Origin: Pseudomonas rhizophila | GTDB taxonomy: Bacteria > Pseudomonadota > Gammaproteobacteria > Pseudomonadales > Pseudomonadaceae | Assembly: GCF_003033885.1 (NCBI RefSeq) | Contig: NZ_CP024081.1 | Location: 2,090,467-2,154,466, forward strand | DNA length: 64,000 nucleotides | Direction: 5' to 3' | Shown here: positions 1 to 9,051 of the stretch, in pieces | How positions within the stretch are numbered: the stretch's first letter is position 1 | How the letters are laid out: the number at the start of each line of letters is the position of its first letter | Program-made: the position numbers and the translations under genes | Notes under the pieces: model-generated | Seen by the model: the letters and a program-made list of their open reading frames with translations, nothing else | What the model was told of the DNA's origin: nothing | Databases searched by the model: none

Positions 1-2
1 GC

Positions 3-1046
3 ATCTGGTTCCCCGACGTGCCCCGCTGGATCTGGGCCCTGGCGGCACTGATCAGCATGGGCTCGATCAATCTGATTGCGGTCAAGGCCTTTGGCGAGTT
101 CGAATTCTGGTTCGCCTTGATCAAGATCGTCACCATCATCGCCATGGTCATCGGCGGCGTGGGCATCATCGCCTTCGGGTTCGGCAACGACGGCGTGGCC
201 CTGGGTATTTCCAACCTCTGGACGCACGGCGGCTTCATGCCCAATGGCGTGCAGGGTGTGTTGATGTCCCTGCAAATGGTGATGTTCGCCTACCTGGGCG
301 TGGAAATGATCGGCCTGACCGCCGGTGAGGCGAAGAACCCGCAGAAAACCATCCCCAACGCCATCGGTTCGGTGTTCTGGCGGATCCTGCTGTTCTACGT
401 CGGCGCGCTGTTCGTGATCCTGTCGATCTACCCCTGGAACGAGATCGGCACCCAGGGCAGCCCGTTCGTGATGACCTTCGAGCGCTTGGGTATCAAGACC
501 GCCGCCGGCATCATCAACTTCGTGGTGATCACTGCGGCGCTGTCGTCCTGCAACGGCGGGATCTTCAGCACCGGGCGGATGCTCTACAGCCTGGCGCAGA
601 ACGGCCAGGCCCCGGCTGGTTTCGCCACCACCTCGGCCAACGGCGTGCCGCGCCGCGCGTTGCTGCTGTCCATCGCCGCGCTGCTGCTGGGCGTGCTGCT
701 CAACTACCTGGTGCCGGAAAAAGTCTTCGTCTGGGTGACCTCCATCGCCACCTTCGGCGCGATCTGGACCTGGGTGATGATCCTGCTGGCCCAGCTAAAA
801 TTCCGTAAAAGCCTGAGCGCTTCGGAACGTGCGGCCCTGAAATACCGCATGTGGCTGTACCCGGTCAGTTCGTATTTGGCGCTGGCGTTCCTGGTGCTGG
901 TGGTGGGCCTGATGGCCTACTTCCCCGATACCCGCGTGGCCCTCTACGTGGGCCCGGCGTTCCTGGTGCTGCTGACGGTGTTGTTTTATACCTTCAAGTT
1001 GCAGCCCACGGGTGATGTGCAGGGTTCGATGGATACCGCTTCATAA
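3..1046 (+). CDS. Amino acid permease (APC superfamily), 5' end outside window
   Basis: C-terminal part of an inner-membrane amino acid:cation symporter. The frame is open to the left edge, so the start lies outside the window; the GTG at 18 is only an internal codon. The visible 347 residues hold about nine hydrophobic segments. The loop EMIGLTAGEAKNPQKTIP is the conserved APC cytoplasmic signature, and NGGIFSTGRMLYSLA is typical of the AAT subfamily (AroP, ProY, CycA, GabP). The substrate cannot be told from this fragment; proline, aromatic amino acids or D-alanine are all possible. It is followed at once by a strong terminator and faces the convergent glutamate-synthase-like gene. Confidence 0.9.
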   Translation: MWFPDVPRWIWALAALISMGSINLIAVKAFGEFEFWFALIKIVTIIAMVIGGVGIIAFGFGNDGVALGISNLWTHGGFMPNGVQGVLMSLQMVMFAYLGVEMIGLTAGEAKNPQKTIPNAIGSVFWRILLFYVGALFVILSIYPWNEIGTQGSPFVMTFERLGIKTAAGIINFVVITAALSSCNGGIFSTGRMLYSLAQNGQAPAGFATTSANGVPRRALLLSIAALLLGVLLNYLVPEKVFVWVTSIATFGAIWTWVMILLAQLKFRKSLSASERAALKYRMWLYPVSSYLALAFLVLVVGLMAYFPDTRVALYVGPAFLVLLTVLFYTFKLQPTGDVQGSMDTAS

Positions 1047-1064
1047 ATTGCCGGCAATAAAACG

Positions 1065-1095
1065 AAAAGCCCCGGTCGAATGATCGGGGCTTTTT
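1065..1095 (+). terminator. Rho-independent terminator after the permease gene
   Basis: AAAAGCCCCGGTC and GATCGGGGCTTTTT form a GC-rich stem with a short loop, ending in a T run. The A/T symmetry means it could also act for the convergent gene that ends at 1155. Confidence 0.9.
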
Positions 1096-1154
1096 CTCAA
1101 GGGGATACCCCTCGTACCGTGGAGGATCCTATCTCATGCCTGATGGCACTGCCG

Positions 1155-2774
1155 TCAAGCGGCGGCGACTTCCTGCGGCTCAAAACTGTCCGCCCGCGCC
1201 ATCTGCCACATCCGCGAATAAAACTCCCCATTGACCTCACCCGTCAGCAATTCCCCCGGTTTCAAGAACACATGCAACTGGGAAAACAGTTTGATTTCAG
1301 TGGCGGACATGCGGCGGACCAGATGTTTGGGTTGCAGTTGTGAAGGATGCTCGAGGCCGGCGGCGGCGAGCATTTCGGCCAGGGCCTTGAGGGTGTTGCG
1401 GTGGAAGTTGTAGACCCGCTGGGCCTTGTCCGGCACAACCAGGGCGCGCTGGCGCAGGGTGTCCTGGGTGGCGACGCCGGTAGGGCATTTGTTGGTATGA
1501 CAGCTTTGGGACTGGATGCAGCCGATGGCGAACATGAAGCCCCGCGCGGCGTTGGCCCAGTCGGCACCGATGGCCAGGACGCTGGCGATGTCGAAGGCGC
1601 TGACGATCTTGCCGCTGGCGCCGAGCTTGATCTTGTCCCGCAGGTTCAGGCCCACCAAGGTGTTGTGGACAAACAGCAGGCCCTCGCGCAATGGCACGCC
1701 AATGTGGTCGGTAAACTCCACTGGCGCTGCACCCGTGCCACCTTCCTTGCCGTCCACCACGATGAAGTCGGGCAGGATGCCGGTTTCCAGCATGGCCTTG
1801 GCGATGCCCATGAACTCCCAGGGGTGGCCCAGGCAGAACTTGAAGCCCACTGGTTTGCCACCGGACAATTCGCGCAGTTGTTGGACGAACTGCATCAGTT
1901 CGATCGGTGTGGAGAAGGCACTGTGGCGTGACGGTGAAACGCAGTCCTCGCCCATGAGGATGCCACGGGTTTCGGCGATTTCCCGGGTGACCTTGTGCTT
2001 GGGCAGAATTCCGCCATGGCCGGGCTTGGCGCCCTGGCTCATCTTGATTTCAATCATCCGCACCTGCGGGTTCTGCGCTTGGGCGGCGAAGCGCTCCGGG
2101 TCGAAGCGACCTTCACGGGTGCGACAGCCGAAATAGCCGCTGCCCAGTTCCCAGGTCAGGTCGCCGCCGTGTTCGCGGTGATAAGGGCTGATGCTGCCTT
2201 CGCCCGTGTCGTGGGCGAAATTGCCGAGCTTGGCGCCCTGGTTCAACGCCCGAATGGCGTTGGCGCTCAGGGAACCGAAGCTCATGGCGGAGATGTTGAA
2301 CACCGACGCTGAATACGGTTGGGTGCATTGCGGTCCGCCGACCGTCACGCGAAAACCGCTGGGGTCGCTTAACGGAGCCGGGCGCATGGAATGGCCGATG
2401 AATTCGAAACCAGTCTGATAAACATCGATCAGGGTGCCGAACGGTTTGTCGGCGCTTTCGTTCTTGGCCCGGGAGTACACCAGCGAACGCTGTGCGCGCG
2501 AGAAGGGCAGGGCGTCGCTGTCGGATTCGAGCAGGTACTGACGAATTTCCGGGCGGATACCTTCGACCAGATAGCGGATATTGCCCAGGATCGGGTAGTT
2601 GCGACGCACGGCATGGCGGTTCTGCAGCAGGTCGAACAGTCCCAGCAGACTTAACAGCCCCGTTACCAGCGTGATCGGCCAGAGCCAGTCGTGGTTCAGG
2701 AACGGCAAGCTGGCGAGGGTGAAAACCACGCAGCCGGCAAAGAAGGCGTAACGACTCAGCAGAGACAGGCTCAT
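1155..2774 (-). CDS. FMN-binding glutamate synthase family protein (GltB central-domain type)
   Basis: 539-residue stand-alone protein related to the FMN/Fe-S synthase domain of glutamate synthase. Two hydrophobic segments near the N-terminus (YAFFAGCVVFTLASLPF and WPITLVTGLLSLLGLF) suggest a membrane anchor. The synthase domain covers roughly residues 120-470 and carries IEIKMSQGAKPGHGGILP, DFIVVDGKEGGTGAAP and the cysteine cluster CIQSQSCHTNKCPTG, expected to bind a 3Fe-4S centre. It lacks the glutaminase domain of true GltB, so it is probably an oxidoreductase rather than the ammonia-assimilating enzyme. The ATG at 2774 was chosen because AAGGAAAC lies just upstream; the longer frame to 2846 has no ribosome site. 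Monocistronic. Confidence 0.88.
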   Translation of the reverse strand: MSLSLLSRYAFFAGCVVFTLASLPFLNHDWLWPITLVTGLLSLLGLFDLLQNRHAVRRNYPILGNIRYLVEGIRPEIRQYLLESDSDALPFSRAQRSLVYSRAKNESADKPFGTLIDVYQTGFEFIGHSMRPAPLSDPSGFRVTVGGPQCTQPYSASVFNISAMSFGSLSANAIRALNQGAKLGNFAHDTGEGSISPYHREHGGDLTWELGSGYFGCRTREGRFDPERFAAQAQNPQVRMIEIKMSQGAKPGHGGILPKHKVTREIAETRGILMGEDCVSPSRHSAFSTPIELMQFVQQLRELSGGKPVGFKFCLGHPWEFMGIAKAMLETGILPDFIVVDGKEGGTGAAPVEFTDHIGVPLREGLLFVHNTLVGLNLRDKIKLGASGKIVSAFDIASVLAIGADWANAARGFMFAIGCIQSQSCHTNKCPTGVATQDTLRQRALVVPDKAQRVYNFHRNTLKALAEMLAAAGLEHPSQLQPKHLVRRMSATEIKLFSQLHVFLKPGELLTGEVNGEFYSRMWQMARADSFEPQEVAAA

Positions 2775-2847
2775 ACGGTTTCCTTCGGGTGAGCGATGGG
2801 GTGGGGCGGTGCAGGCATTCTGCGCTGGCAGCGAAAGGGCGGGCAAC

Positions 2848-2960
2848 TGTGGCGAGGGGATTTATGCTCGCTGGGGTGGGGGCACCCCCTGCTCGCTAAA
2901 CAGGCGCCTCGGTTTCTGAAGACCGCATCGCCTCCATCGCGGGCAAGCCTTGCTCCCACA
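2848..2960. repeat. REP-like palindromes in the gap after the signalling operon
   Basis: A TGTGGCGAGGGGATTTAT half-element (from 2848) is followed by a CATCGCGGGCAAGCCTTGCT element ending in CCCACA (2935-2960). They are degenerate members of the two REP families found throughout the window. They lie between the convergent-side ends of two minus-strand transcripts. Confidence 0.7.
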
Positions 2961-2970
2961 CAGCGCGATC

Positions 2971-4377
2971 TCAGCTCGCCTGTTTCATCTGCCGCACCGG
3001 CAACTCCACGCGGAAGGTGGTTCCCACCCCGACCTCGCTGCGCACTGTGATCTCGCCGTTGTGTTTTTTCACGATGCCGTAGGACAGTGAAAGTCCCAGT
3101 CCCGTGCCCTGGCCGACAGGTTTGGTGGTGAAGAACGGGTCGAAGATTTTTTGCAGTGTCTCAGGCGGCATGCCCGAGCCATTGTCGGCGACTTCGATCC
3201 ACACGGTGTCTTCTTCAATGCCGTTGCGCAAGGTGATGGTGCCACGCTCGGGGCCGATGGCCTGGGCGGCGTTGACGATCAGGTTCATGATCACCTGGTT
3301 GATCTGCGACGGCAGGCATTCGACTTCCGGCAACGGGCTGTATTGCTTGATCACGTCGGCCTTGTACTTGATTTCATTGGCGACGATGTTCAGCGTCGAA
3401 TCCAGGCCTTGTTGCAAGTTGGCCATCTGCCATTCCTGGTTGGAGTCGACGCGGGAGAAGTCCTTGAGGTCCTTGACGATCTGCCCGACCCGGCTGATGC
3501 CGTCCTTGGACTCTTTGATCAGCAGTGGAATGTCCTCGACGAGGAAGTCCAGCTCCACCTGCTCGCGCAGCTTTCTCAGATTCACTACCAGTTCCGGCGA
3601 AGAAATGGCTTGCTCGGCACTGTCATAGGCCTGGAGCATCTCCTGGAGTTTGCCAAAGTAGCCATCCAGGGCCCCCAGATTGGAAGAAATGAAACCGATC
3701 GGGTTGTTGATTTCGTGAGCGACCCCGGCGGCCAACTGGCCCAGCGAGGCGAGTTTTTCCGACTGGACCAACTGGCTTTCCAGCATCTTGCGTTCGTCGA
3801 TTTCCATCTGCAGCAAAGAACTGGCCTGTTTGAACGCCTGGGTCCGCTGCTCCACCAGCTCCTCGAGTTTGCTCATCTGCAATTGCGCGCGGGAAGTCAT
3901 TTCCCACTTGGTGGTCAGGGTGTTGGCCATTTGCTGGACTTCGATGTTGTCGAAGGGTTTCTTCAGAATCAGCAACCGGTCATGGCCATTGAGGCGGTCC
4001 AGCAGTTCGTCCCAGGAATAGTCCGAGTAGGCGGTGCAGACCACCACTTGCAACAGTGGGTCGTGCTTCCAGAGTTCCTCGATGGTTTTGGCGCCATCCC
4101 AGCCCTCGGGCATGCGCATGTCGACAAAGGCCAATGCATAAGGGTGCTCCGTTGCCAGCGCTTGCAGCAGTTTGTTCAGACCTTCCTGGCCGCCGTAGGC
4201 CGAGTCGAGTTCGAATACGGTGCCGGCCGGTTTCGGTGCGTCGCCGAACAAGGCGTTTTCCATGTCCAGTAGATCGACATTGACCTGATCCTCCGGCGTG
4301 AGGATTTTGCGGAAATCGTCATGGATGGCCGGTGTATCGTCGATCAACAGGATGCGGCGGTTGCTCAGATTATTCAT
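2971..4377 (-). CDS. Response regulator-histidine kinase hybrid, soluble (REC-HisKA-HATPase)
   Basis: 468 residues, cytoplasmic. Residues 1-150 are a receiver domain: acidic pair in LLIDDTP, phospho-acceptor D86 in FVDMRMP and K140 in LKKPFD. It has an unusually long insert between the first helix and the second strand. A coiled coil (about 155-205) leads to a HisKA H-box VAHEINNP with H221, then an HATPase with [15 protein letters not shown] and GTGLGLSLS. The arrangement suggests phosphorylation of REC controls kinase output, with phosphate perhaps passed to another receiver. Last gene of the operon; ATG 4377 has AGAAGG upstream and overlaps the preceding kinase gene by 8 nt. A GTG at 4383 is less likely. 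The REC domain is a close relative of those in the two GGDEF/EAL proteins of the same operon. Confidence 0.9.
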   Translation of the reverse strand: MNNLSNRRILLIDDTPAIHDDFRKILTPEDQVNVDLLDMENALFGDAPKPAGTVFELDSAYGGQEGLNKLLQALATEHPYALAFVDMRMPEGWDGAKTIEELWKHDPLLQVVVCTAYSDYSWDELLDRLNGHDRLLILKKPFDNIEVQQMANTLTTKWEMTSRAQLQMSKLEELVEQRTQAFKQASSLLQMEIDERKMLESQLVQSEKLASLGQLAAGVAHEINNPIGFISSNLGALDGYFGKLQEMLQAYDSAEQAISSPELVVNLRKLREQVELDFLVEDIPLLIKESKDGISRVGQIVKDLKDFSRVDSNQEWQMANLQQGLDSTLNIVANEIKYKADVIKQYSPLPEVECLPSQINQVIMNLIVNAAQAIGPERGTITLRNGIEEDTVWIEVADNGSGMPPETLQKIFDPFFTTKPVGQGTGLGLSLSYGIVKKHNGEITVRSEVGVGTTFRVELPVRQMKQAS

Positions 4378-6175
4378 GCTCACCTTCTGCGAGTTTCAAG
4401 GGCAGTTGCAACACGAACGTTGCTCCTGTGCCTGGTCCCTCACTGTGAGCGGTGAGGTGGCCGTTCATCTCAATGGCCGCGAGCGCGCAACTGTGCAAAC
4501 CGAACCCGTGGCCTTCCTTACGGGTGGTAAAACCATGGGCGAAGATACGCGTCATGTTTTCCGCCGGGATGCCTTCGCCTTCATCCTTGACGCTGATCTG
4601 CAGGGTATCGTCATTGATCACCGTAGCCTTGAGGGTCATGTTCCGTGCGTGGTTGGAAACCCCCGCCATGGCGTATTTGGCGTTGCTGATCAGGTTGATC
4701 AGAATCAGCAGCAAGCGGTGTTTGTCGCCCAGGATCCGCGGCACGTCGCCGTATTCCTTGAGCACCGTCACGTGGTGTCGGGTCAGGGCGCCGGAGTTCA
4801 TGCGCAGGGCGTCTTCGAGCAGTTCGCTGACCACCAAAGGCTCCACCAGGCTGTTGGCGCCGGCATAGGATTGCTGGGTGGAGACAATATCCTTGATGTG
4901 ATCCACGCTCTTGCTCAACTGGGCCAACTCGTCGGTAAGGCCTTGCTGTTCGACCGCGATGGCCTCCACCAACTGGTTCAGATAGCCGGGCAACAGCTTG
5001 CCTTTTTCGTCTTCGGTAAGGAAGTGCCCCAGGTCGTGGGGGTGTTCATTGATCAGTTGCATCGCCTTGCCCAGTCCCAGGGCCTTGCTGCTGCGCAGTT
5101 TACGGCTGATCAGATCGGCGGAGATGTTCACACTGTTGAGCACGTTGCCAACGTTGTGCAGCACGTTGGTGGCGATTTCCGCCATGCCGGCCTGACGGGC
5201 GGTGTCCATCAGTTCGCTCTGGGTGTCCTTGAGTTGGCGGGTGCGCTCTTCGACCCGTACCTCCAGCTCGTCGTTGGCGGTTTGCAGGGCGTTGTTGGCG
5301 CGTTTGGTTTCGGCGAAGCTGCGCATCAGCCGGATGGCCAGCCAGATCAGGATCAACACCAGGAACGTGGCGAAAACCAGCAGAAGAATATGGTTGCGCT
5401 GATGCCTGGCGGCAGCTTTCTCCTGGTCTTTGTCCAGCAGGCTGGTGATGGTGTCCAGTCGGCCGGCCACGGGAACGGCTTCGATTCCCTGCAAGAGGTC
5501 ATTGACCCTGGGTTGTTCGCGCAAGATCAGCGCGATGTGCCTGCTCAGGATATCGACGGATTTTTGCAGGCTTTCCGGCAGACGCTCCTTGTTGACGTCC
5601 AGCCGATTCAGGCCTAGCAGCACTTCGGCGGCTTGCTCACGGGTGGCCAGATGGGCGAACTCCATGGAACTGAGCAACAGGTCGTAGGTATCGATGGCAA
5701 CGTTTTGCAGCTGCAGTTTGTCGGCGTCCGAAAGCTGGGCGAACTGGGCCTGGATGTCATCTTCGGCGGTGGGCAGGAAGGCGAGGGAATTGCGCAGTAC
5801 CGCATTGTGGGATTTGAATCTTTCCACCAGGCGGGTTTTCTCCTTCACCGCCTTGAGGTATTCGTCGCGCTCCTGTTCCCAGCTTGACGGTGCGTGGCGA
5901 GCCGGTTCCGATTCGATGGCGTTGAGGCGCTGCCACAGACGTGCCATCTCATTGAGGGGCGAGACTAGGGGGTCATAGTTTTGGCTCAAAGCCATCCGGG
6001 ATTTAAGGACTTCGTTGTCCCAGATGGCGTCCTGCTGTTTGAGCAGGCGGATCAGGTCCCGAGATTCAATGTACGAGGCGGCCTGCTGTGCACTCGACTG
6101 GATGTACATGAACAGCAGGATCGACACCAGCAAGAGGCCGACGAATGCCAGACCGAGGCGACGCAGGGCGGTCAT
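4370..6175 (-). CDS. Membrane sensor histidine kinase with all-helical periplasmic domain
   Basis: 601 residues. TM1 (about 9-25) and TM2 (about 262-281) flank a roughly 235-residue periplasmic region that is predicted almost entirely helical and contains MEFAHLATREQ. A coiled coil (285-325) leads to the H-box AEIATNVLHNVGNVLNSVNI with H340, a variant in which the usual Glu after His is Asn. The HATPase has ILINLISNAKYAM, KDEGEGIP and the short G2 box GHGFGLHSCALA. The H-box/N-box pattern is known in a recognised kinase subfamily, so I expect activity. Its ATG overlaps the stop of the peroxidase gene (ATGA), implying translational coupling. The obvious inference is that it reads a periplasmic signal connected with that haem protein. 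Confidence 0.9.
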   Translation of the reverse strand: MTALRRLGLAFVGLLLVSILLFMYIQSSAQQAASYIESRDLIRLLKQQDAIWDNEVLKSRMALSQNYDPLVSPLNEMARLWQRLNAIESEPARHAPSSWEQERDEYLKAVKEKTRLVERFKSHNAVLRNSLAFLPTAEDDIQAQFAQLSDADKLQLQNVAIDTYDLLLSSMEFAHLATREQAAEVLLGLNRLDVNKERLPESLQKSVDILSRHIALILREQPRVNDLLQGIEAVPVAGRLDTITSLLDKDQEKAAARHQRNHILLLVFATFLVLILIWLAIRLMRSFAETKRANNALQTANDELEVRVEERTRQLKDTQSELMDTARQAGMAEIATNVLHNVGNVLNSVNISADLISRKLRSSKALGLGKAMQLINEHPHDLGHFLTEDEKGKLLPGYLNQLVEAIAVEQQGLTDELAQLSKSVDHIKDIVSTQQSYAGANSLVEPLVVSELLEDALRMNSGALTRHHVTVLKEYGDVPRILGDKHRLLLILINLISNAKYAMAGVSNHARNMTLKATVINDDTLQISVKDEGEGIPAENMTRIFAHGFTTRKEGHGFGLHSCALAAIEMNGHLTAHSEGPGTGATFVLQLPLKLAEGEHE

Positions 6176-7131
6176 AGCGGCTTGCCCTCCCGTTCGCCGG
6201 TGAGGGTCTTGAGGAATTCGACGATCAGTTCCGTGTCGTTCTTCAAGGGTTCACGGCCCAACTGGTACTTGAACATCACTTCCACCGCGTTCTCCAGGGT
6301 AGGCGCTGACCCGGCGTGAAAGTACGGGGCGGTGATGGCGACGTTACGCAGACTCGGCACCTTGAAAACCTGGCGGTCAGCCTCGTCGCCAGTGACGTTG
6401 AAGCGGCCCTCGTCGGCCCGGGTAGGGTTGCCCCGGTCCTGGATGTAGTCGCCCATCACGCCGAATTTCTGGAACATGTTGCCGCCGATGTTCACGCCCT
6501 GGTGGCAGGCGATGCAGCCGTATTCCTTGAAGCGCTGGTAACCGAACTTTTCCCGGGGTGTGAGGATGTCGGTGTTGCCCAGCAGGTACTGGTCGAAACG
6601 TGAATTTGGGGTCAGCAGGGTGCGTTCATAGTCGGCCAGGGCACCCTGGATGTTGGCCTGGGTCACGCCGTCGGGGTAGGCATCGTTAAAATCCCGGGCG
6701 TAGTCCGGATCCTGGCCGATGCGCTTGAGCACCGTTTCCCAGGTACTGCCCATTTCCGCAGGGCTGGTCACGACGATGTGCACCTGTTCTTCCAGAGTGT
6801 CGACGCGGCCGTCCCAGAACTGATGGAAGTTCAGGCTGGCGTTGAACACCGTGGGTGTATTGAACTCCACTGGTTTACCGTCGAAGCCCAGGGAAAACTG
6901 TTTGTCGTCGGCGCCACCCTTGTCCAGGCGATGGCAACTGGCACAGGACAGGGTGTTGTTGACCGACAGCCGCGGGTCGTTGAAAAGCCGCAGGCCCAAC
7001 TGGACGCGCTTGGGGTCCAGGGTCGGAATGGGGGGCAGCGGTTTGAGCGGTTCATCCAACGGCTCGGCGTGAACGGTCACGCTCAATCCCACCAGCAGGC
7101 CGAGGGCCAGAATCAGTCCATGTGACGCCAT
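6172..7131 (-). CDS. Periplasmic di-haem cytochrome c peroxidase / MauG-family protein
   Basis: 319 residues with a Sec signal peptide (about 1-22, cleavage near HAEP). Two c-type haem sites are present: CASCH at 63-67 and CIACH at 206-210. FWDGRV (Trp about 106) matches the inter-haem tryptophan of bacterial CcpA, and the region after the second haem (NMFQKFGVMGDY) can supply an axial Met. CcpA proteins reduce hydrogen peroxide; MauG relatives carry out other haem-based oxidations, so the reaction is not settled. It sits inside a c-di-GMP/histidine kinase operon and its stop overlaps the kinase start (ATGA), which suggests a role in sensing (peroxide or electron-transport state) rather than bulk detoxification. 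That role is inference. Confidence 0.92.
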   Translation of the reverse strand: MASHGLILALGLLVGLSVTVHAEPLDEPLKPLPPIPTLDPKRVQLGLRLFNDPRLSVNNTLSCASCHRLDKGGADDKQFSLGFDGKPVEFNTPTVFNASLNFHQFWDGRVDTLEEQVHIVVTSPAEMGSTWETVLKRIGQDPDYARDFNDAYPDGVTQANIQGALADYERTLLTPNSRFDQYLLGNTDILTPREKFGYQRFKEYGCIACHQGVNIGGNMFQKFGVMGDYIQDRGNPTRADEGRFNVTGDEADRQVFKVPSLRNVAITAPYFHAGSAPTLENAVEVMFKYQLGREPLKNDTELIVEFLKTLTGEREGKPL

Positions 7132-7176
7132 GGGATGCTTTCCTTGAAACTTTTGGTTGATGGAACTCAGGTGTGT

Positions 7177-9051
7177 TCACGCAAACGGGTTGTGGCGTTG
7201 TTCCCACTCGCTCATCCACAGGGCAAAGGCTTGTGGCTCCACGGCCTTGCTGAAGTAGTACCCTTGGGCTTCCTCGCACTGGTGAGCCTTGAGGAACTCC
7301 AGTTGCTCAAGGGTTTCCACGCCTTCGGCAATGATGTGCAGGTTCAGGCTCTTGCCCAGGCTGATGATGGTGCTCACCAGCTTTGCGTCATTACTGTCGA
7401 TGCTCAGGTCGCCGACGAACGACTGATCGATCTTCAACACATCCACCGGAAATTTCTGCAGGTAGCTCAGGCTCGAGTAGCCGGTGCCGAAATCGTCGAT
7501 GGCCAGCCGTATTCCCAGGCGCTTGACGGCCTTGAGGATGGCGACGGTGGTGTCGACGTTCTGCATCAGTACGCTTTCGGTGATCTCCAGTTCTAACTGT
7601 GTCGGGTCGAGACCGGTTTCCTTGAGGGTCCGGGCGATGCCTTCGACGAAACCGCGCTGGCGAAAATCGATGGTGGAGACGTTGACCGACAGGTAGAGCG
7701 GGCGCATGCCATCGGCTTGCCAGCGACAGGCCTGCTGGCAGGCTTCCTGGAGCACCCATTGGCTCAGCGGGACGATCAGGCCGCTGTCTTCGGCCACGGG
7801 GATGAAGTCCGATGGATAGATCAAGCCGATGTCAGGCCGGTTCCAGCGCACCAGCGCTTCGGCGCCGACCACTTTGCCGCTCCTCAGATCGATCTTGGGC
7901 TGGTAGTGCAGCACGAACTCCTTGCGTTGCAAGGCCAGGCGCAGGCCCGATTCGATGGTTTGCTGCTGTCGCGCCCGACGGTTCATGTCTTCAGTGAAAA
8001 AACGGTAGTCGTTGGGGCCGGTTTCCTTGACGTTGCGCATCGCCGTTTCGGCTTTTTTGATCAACGCCACGGCATCGAAACCGTCGGCCGGATACATGCT
8101 GATGCCCAGGCTTGCGGTAACGGTCAGGTCGTGTCCGTCGATGGGGTGGGGCGTGCTGATGGCCGTCAGCAGTTTGTCGGCCACGCCTTTGGTCTGTTGC
8201 GAGTCGGTGATGTCTCCCAGTATCACCACGAACTCATCGGAGCCGTAGCGAAACACCGAGTCGGATTCACGCACCACCGTTGCCAGCGCCCGGGCCACCC
8301 GCTTGAGCATTTCGTCGCCCACCGGGTGCCCCAGTGCGTTATTGATACGCTTGAAACGGTCCATGCCGATGAACATCACCGCCAGTTGCCGGTCGTGGCG
8401 ACGGCACTGGGCCATGGCCTGGGTCAGGCGATCACCGAGCAACATGCTGTTGGGTAGCTCGGTGAGTACGTCGTATTGCAGCAAGTGGGAGACTTTCAGC
8501 AACTCCTGGACCCGTTCCTCGATGGTGCGCTCCAGACTGCGCATTTTTCTCGCCGCATCCTGGGCCAGTTGCCATTTCCAGGTCATGGCACTGGCCATCT
8601 GGCGGATTTCCAGGGTGTCGAAGGGTTTCTTCAGGATCAGCAACTGATCGTCGAACTCGATGCGTTCGGACATGGTTTCCCAGGAATAATCCGAAAACGC
8701 CGTGCACAGCGCGATTTGCAGCCGTGGGTCGGCCTCCCACAAACGCTCGATGGTTTGCAGGCCGTCCCAGCCCGGCGGCATGCGCATGTCGGCGAACACC
8801 AGCGCATAGGGCTGGCCTTCGGCCTGGGCGCGCTTGACCAGTTCCAATGCCTCTTCGCCCTGATAGGCCGAGTCGATCTGAAATTGCAGGCGGCTGACCT
8901 GGGGCGTGCCAAACAGCAGGCTTTCAGTGTCGTCCAGCGAGTCGTCGCTACCGGCGCCCGGGCTGAGGATCTTGCGGAAGTCCTGGTGGATCGCCGGGGT
9001 GTCGTCCACCACCAGGATTCGCCTGTTCGCCGGCACCGACATGGGGTTCAT
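7177..9051 (-). CDS. REC-GGDEF(degenerate)-EAL protein, probable c-di-GMP phosphodiesterase
   Basis: 624 residues, cytoplasmic. REC (1-155) has VVDDTP, D88 and KKPFD. The GGDEF domain (about 190-355) is damaged: the signature is GSDEF (270-274) and the first metal aspartate is replaced (FIGMDRFK instead of xDLDxFK), while an RESD inhibitory-site motif remains. The EAL domain (about 365-615) is intact: GAEALVRW (EAL 398-400), SVNVS, ELEITES, DDFGTGYSSLSYL, KIDQSFV and AEGVET. Expected activity is hydrolysis of c-di-GMP to pGpG, possibly modulated by REC phosphorylation and by ligand binding to the dead cyclase. The ATG at 9051 was chosen: GGAGAG lies just upstream and its ATGA overlaps the stop of the previous gene. 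Confidence 0.93.
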   Translation of the reverse strand: MNPMSVPANRRILVVDDTPAIHQDFRKILSPGAGSDDSLDDTESLLFGTPQVSRLQFQIDSAYQGEEALELVKRAQAEGQPYALVFADMRMPPGWDGLQTIERLWEADPRLQIALCTAFSDYSWETMSERIEFDDQLLILKKPFDTLEIRQMASAMTWKWQLAQDAARKMRSLERTIEERVQELLKVSHLLQYDVLTELPNSMLLGDRLTQAMAQCRRHDRQLAVMFIGMDRFKRINNALGHPVGDEMLKRVARALATVVRESDSVFRYGSDEFVVILGDITDSQQTKGVADKLLTAISTPHPIDGHDLTVTASLGISMYPADGFDAVALIKKAETAMRNVKETGPNDYRFFTEDMNRRARQQQTIESGLRLALQRKEFVLHYQPKIDLRSGKVVGAEALVRWNRPDIGLIYPSDFIPVAEDSGLIVPLSQWVLQEACQQACRWQADGMRPLYLSVNVSTIDFRQRGFVEGIARTLKETGLDPTQLELEITESVLMQNVDTTVAILKAVKRLGIRLAIDDFGTGYSSLSYLQKFPVDVLKIDQSFVGDLSIDSNDAKLVSTIISLGKSLNLHIIAEGVETLEQLEFLKAHQCEEAQGYYFSKAVEPQAFALWMSEWEQRHNPFA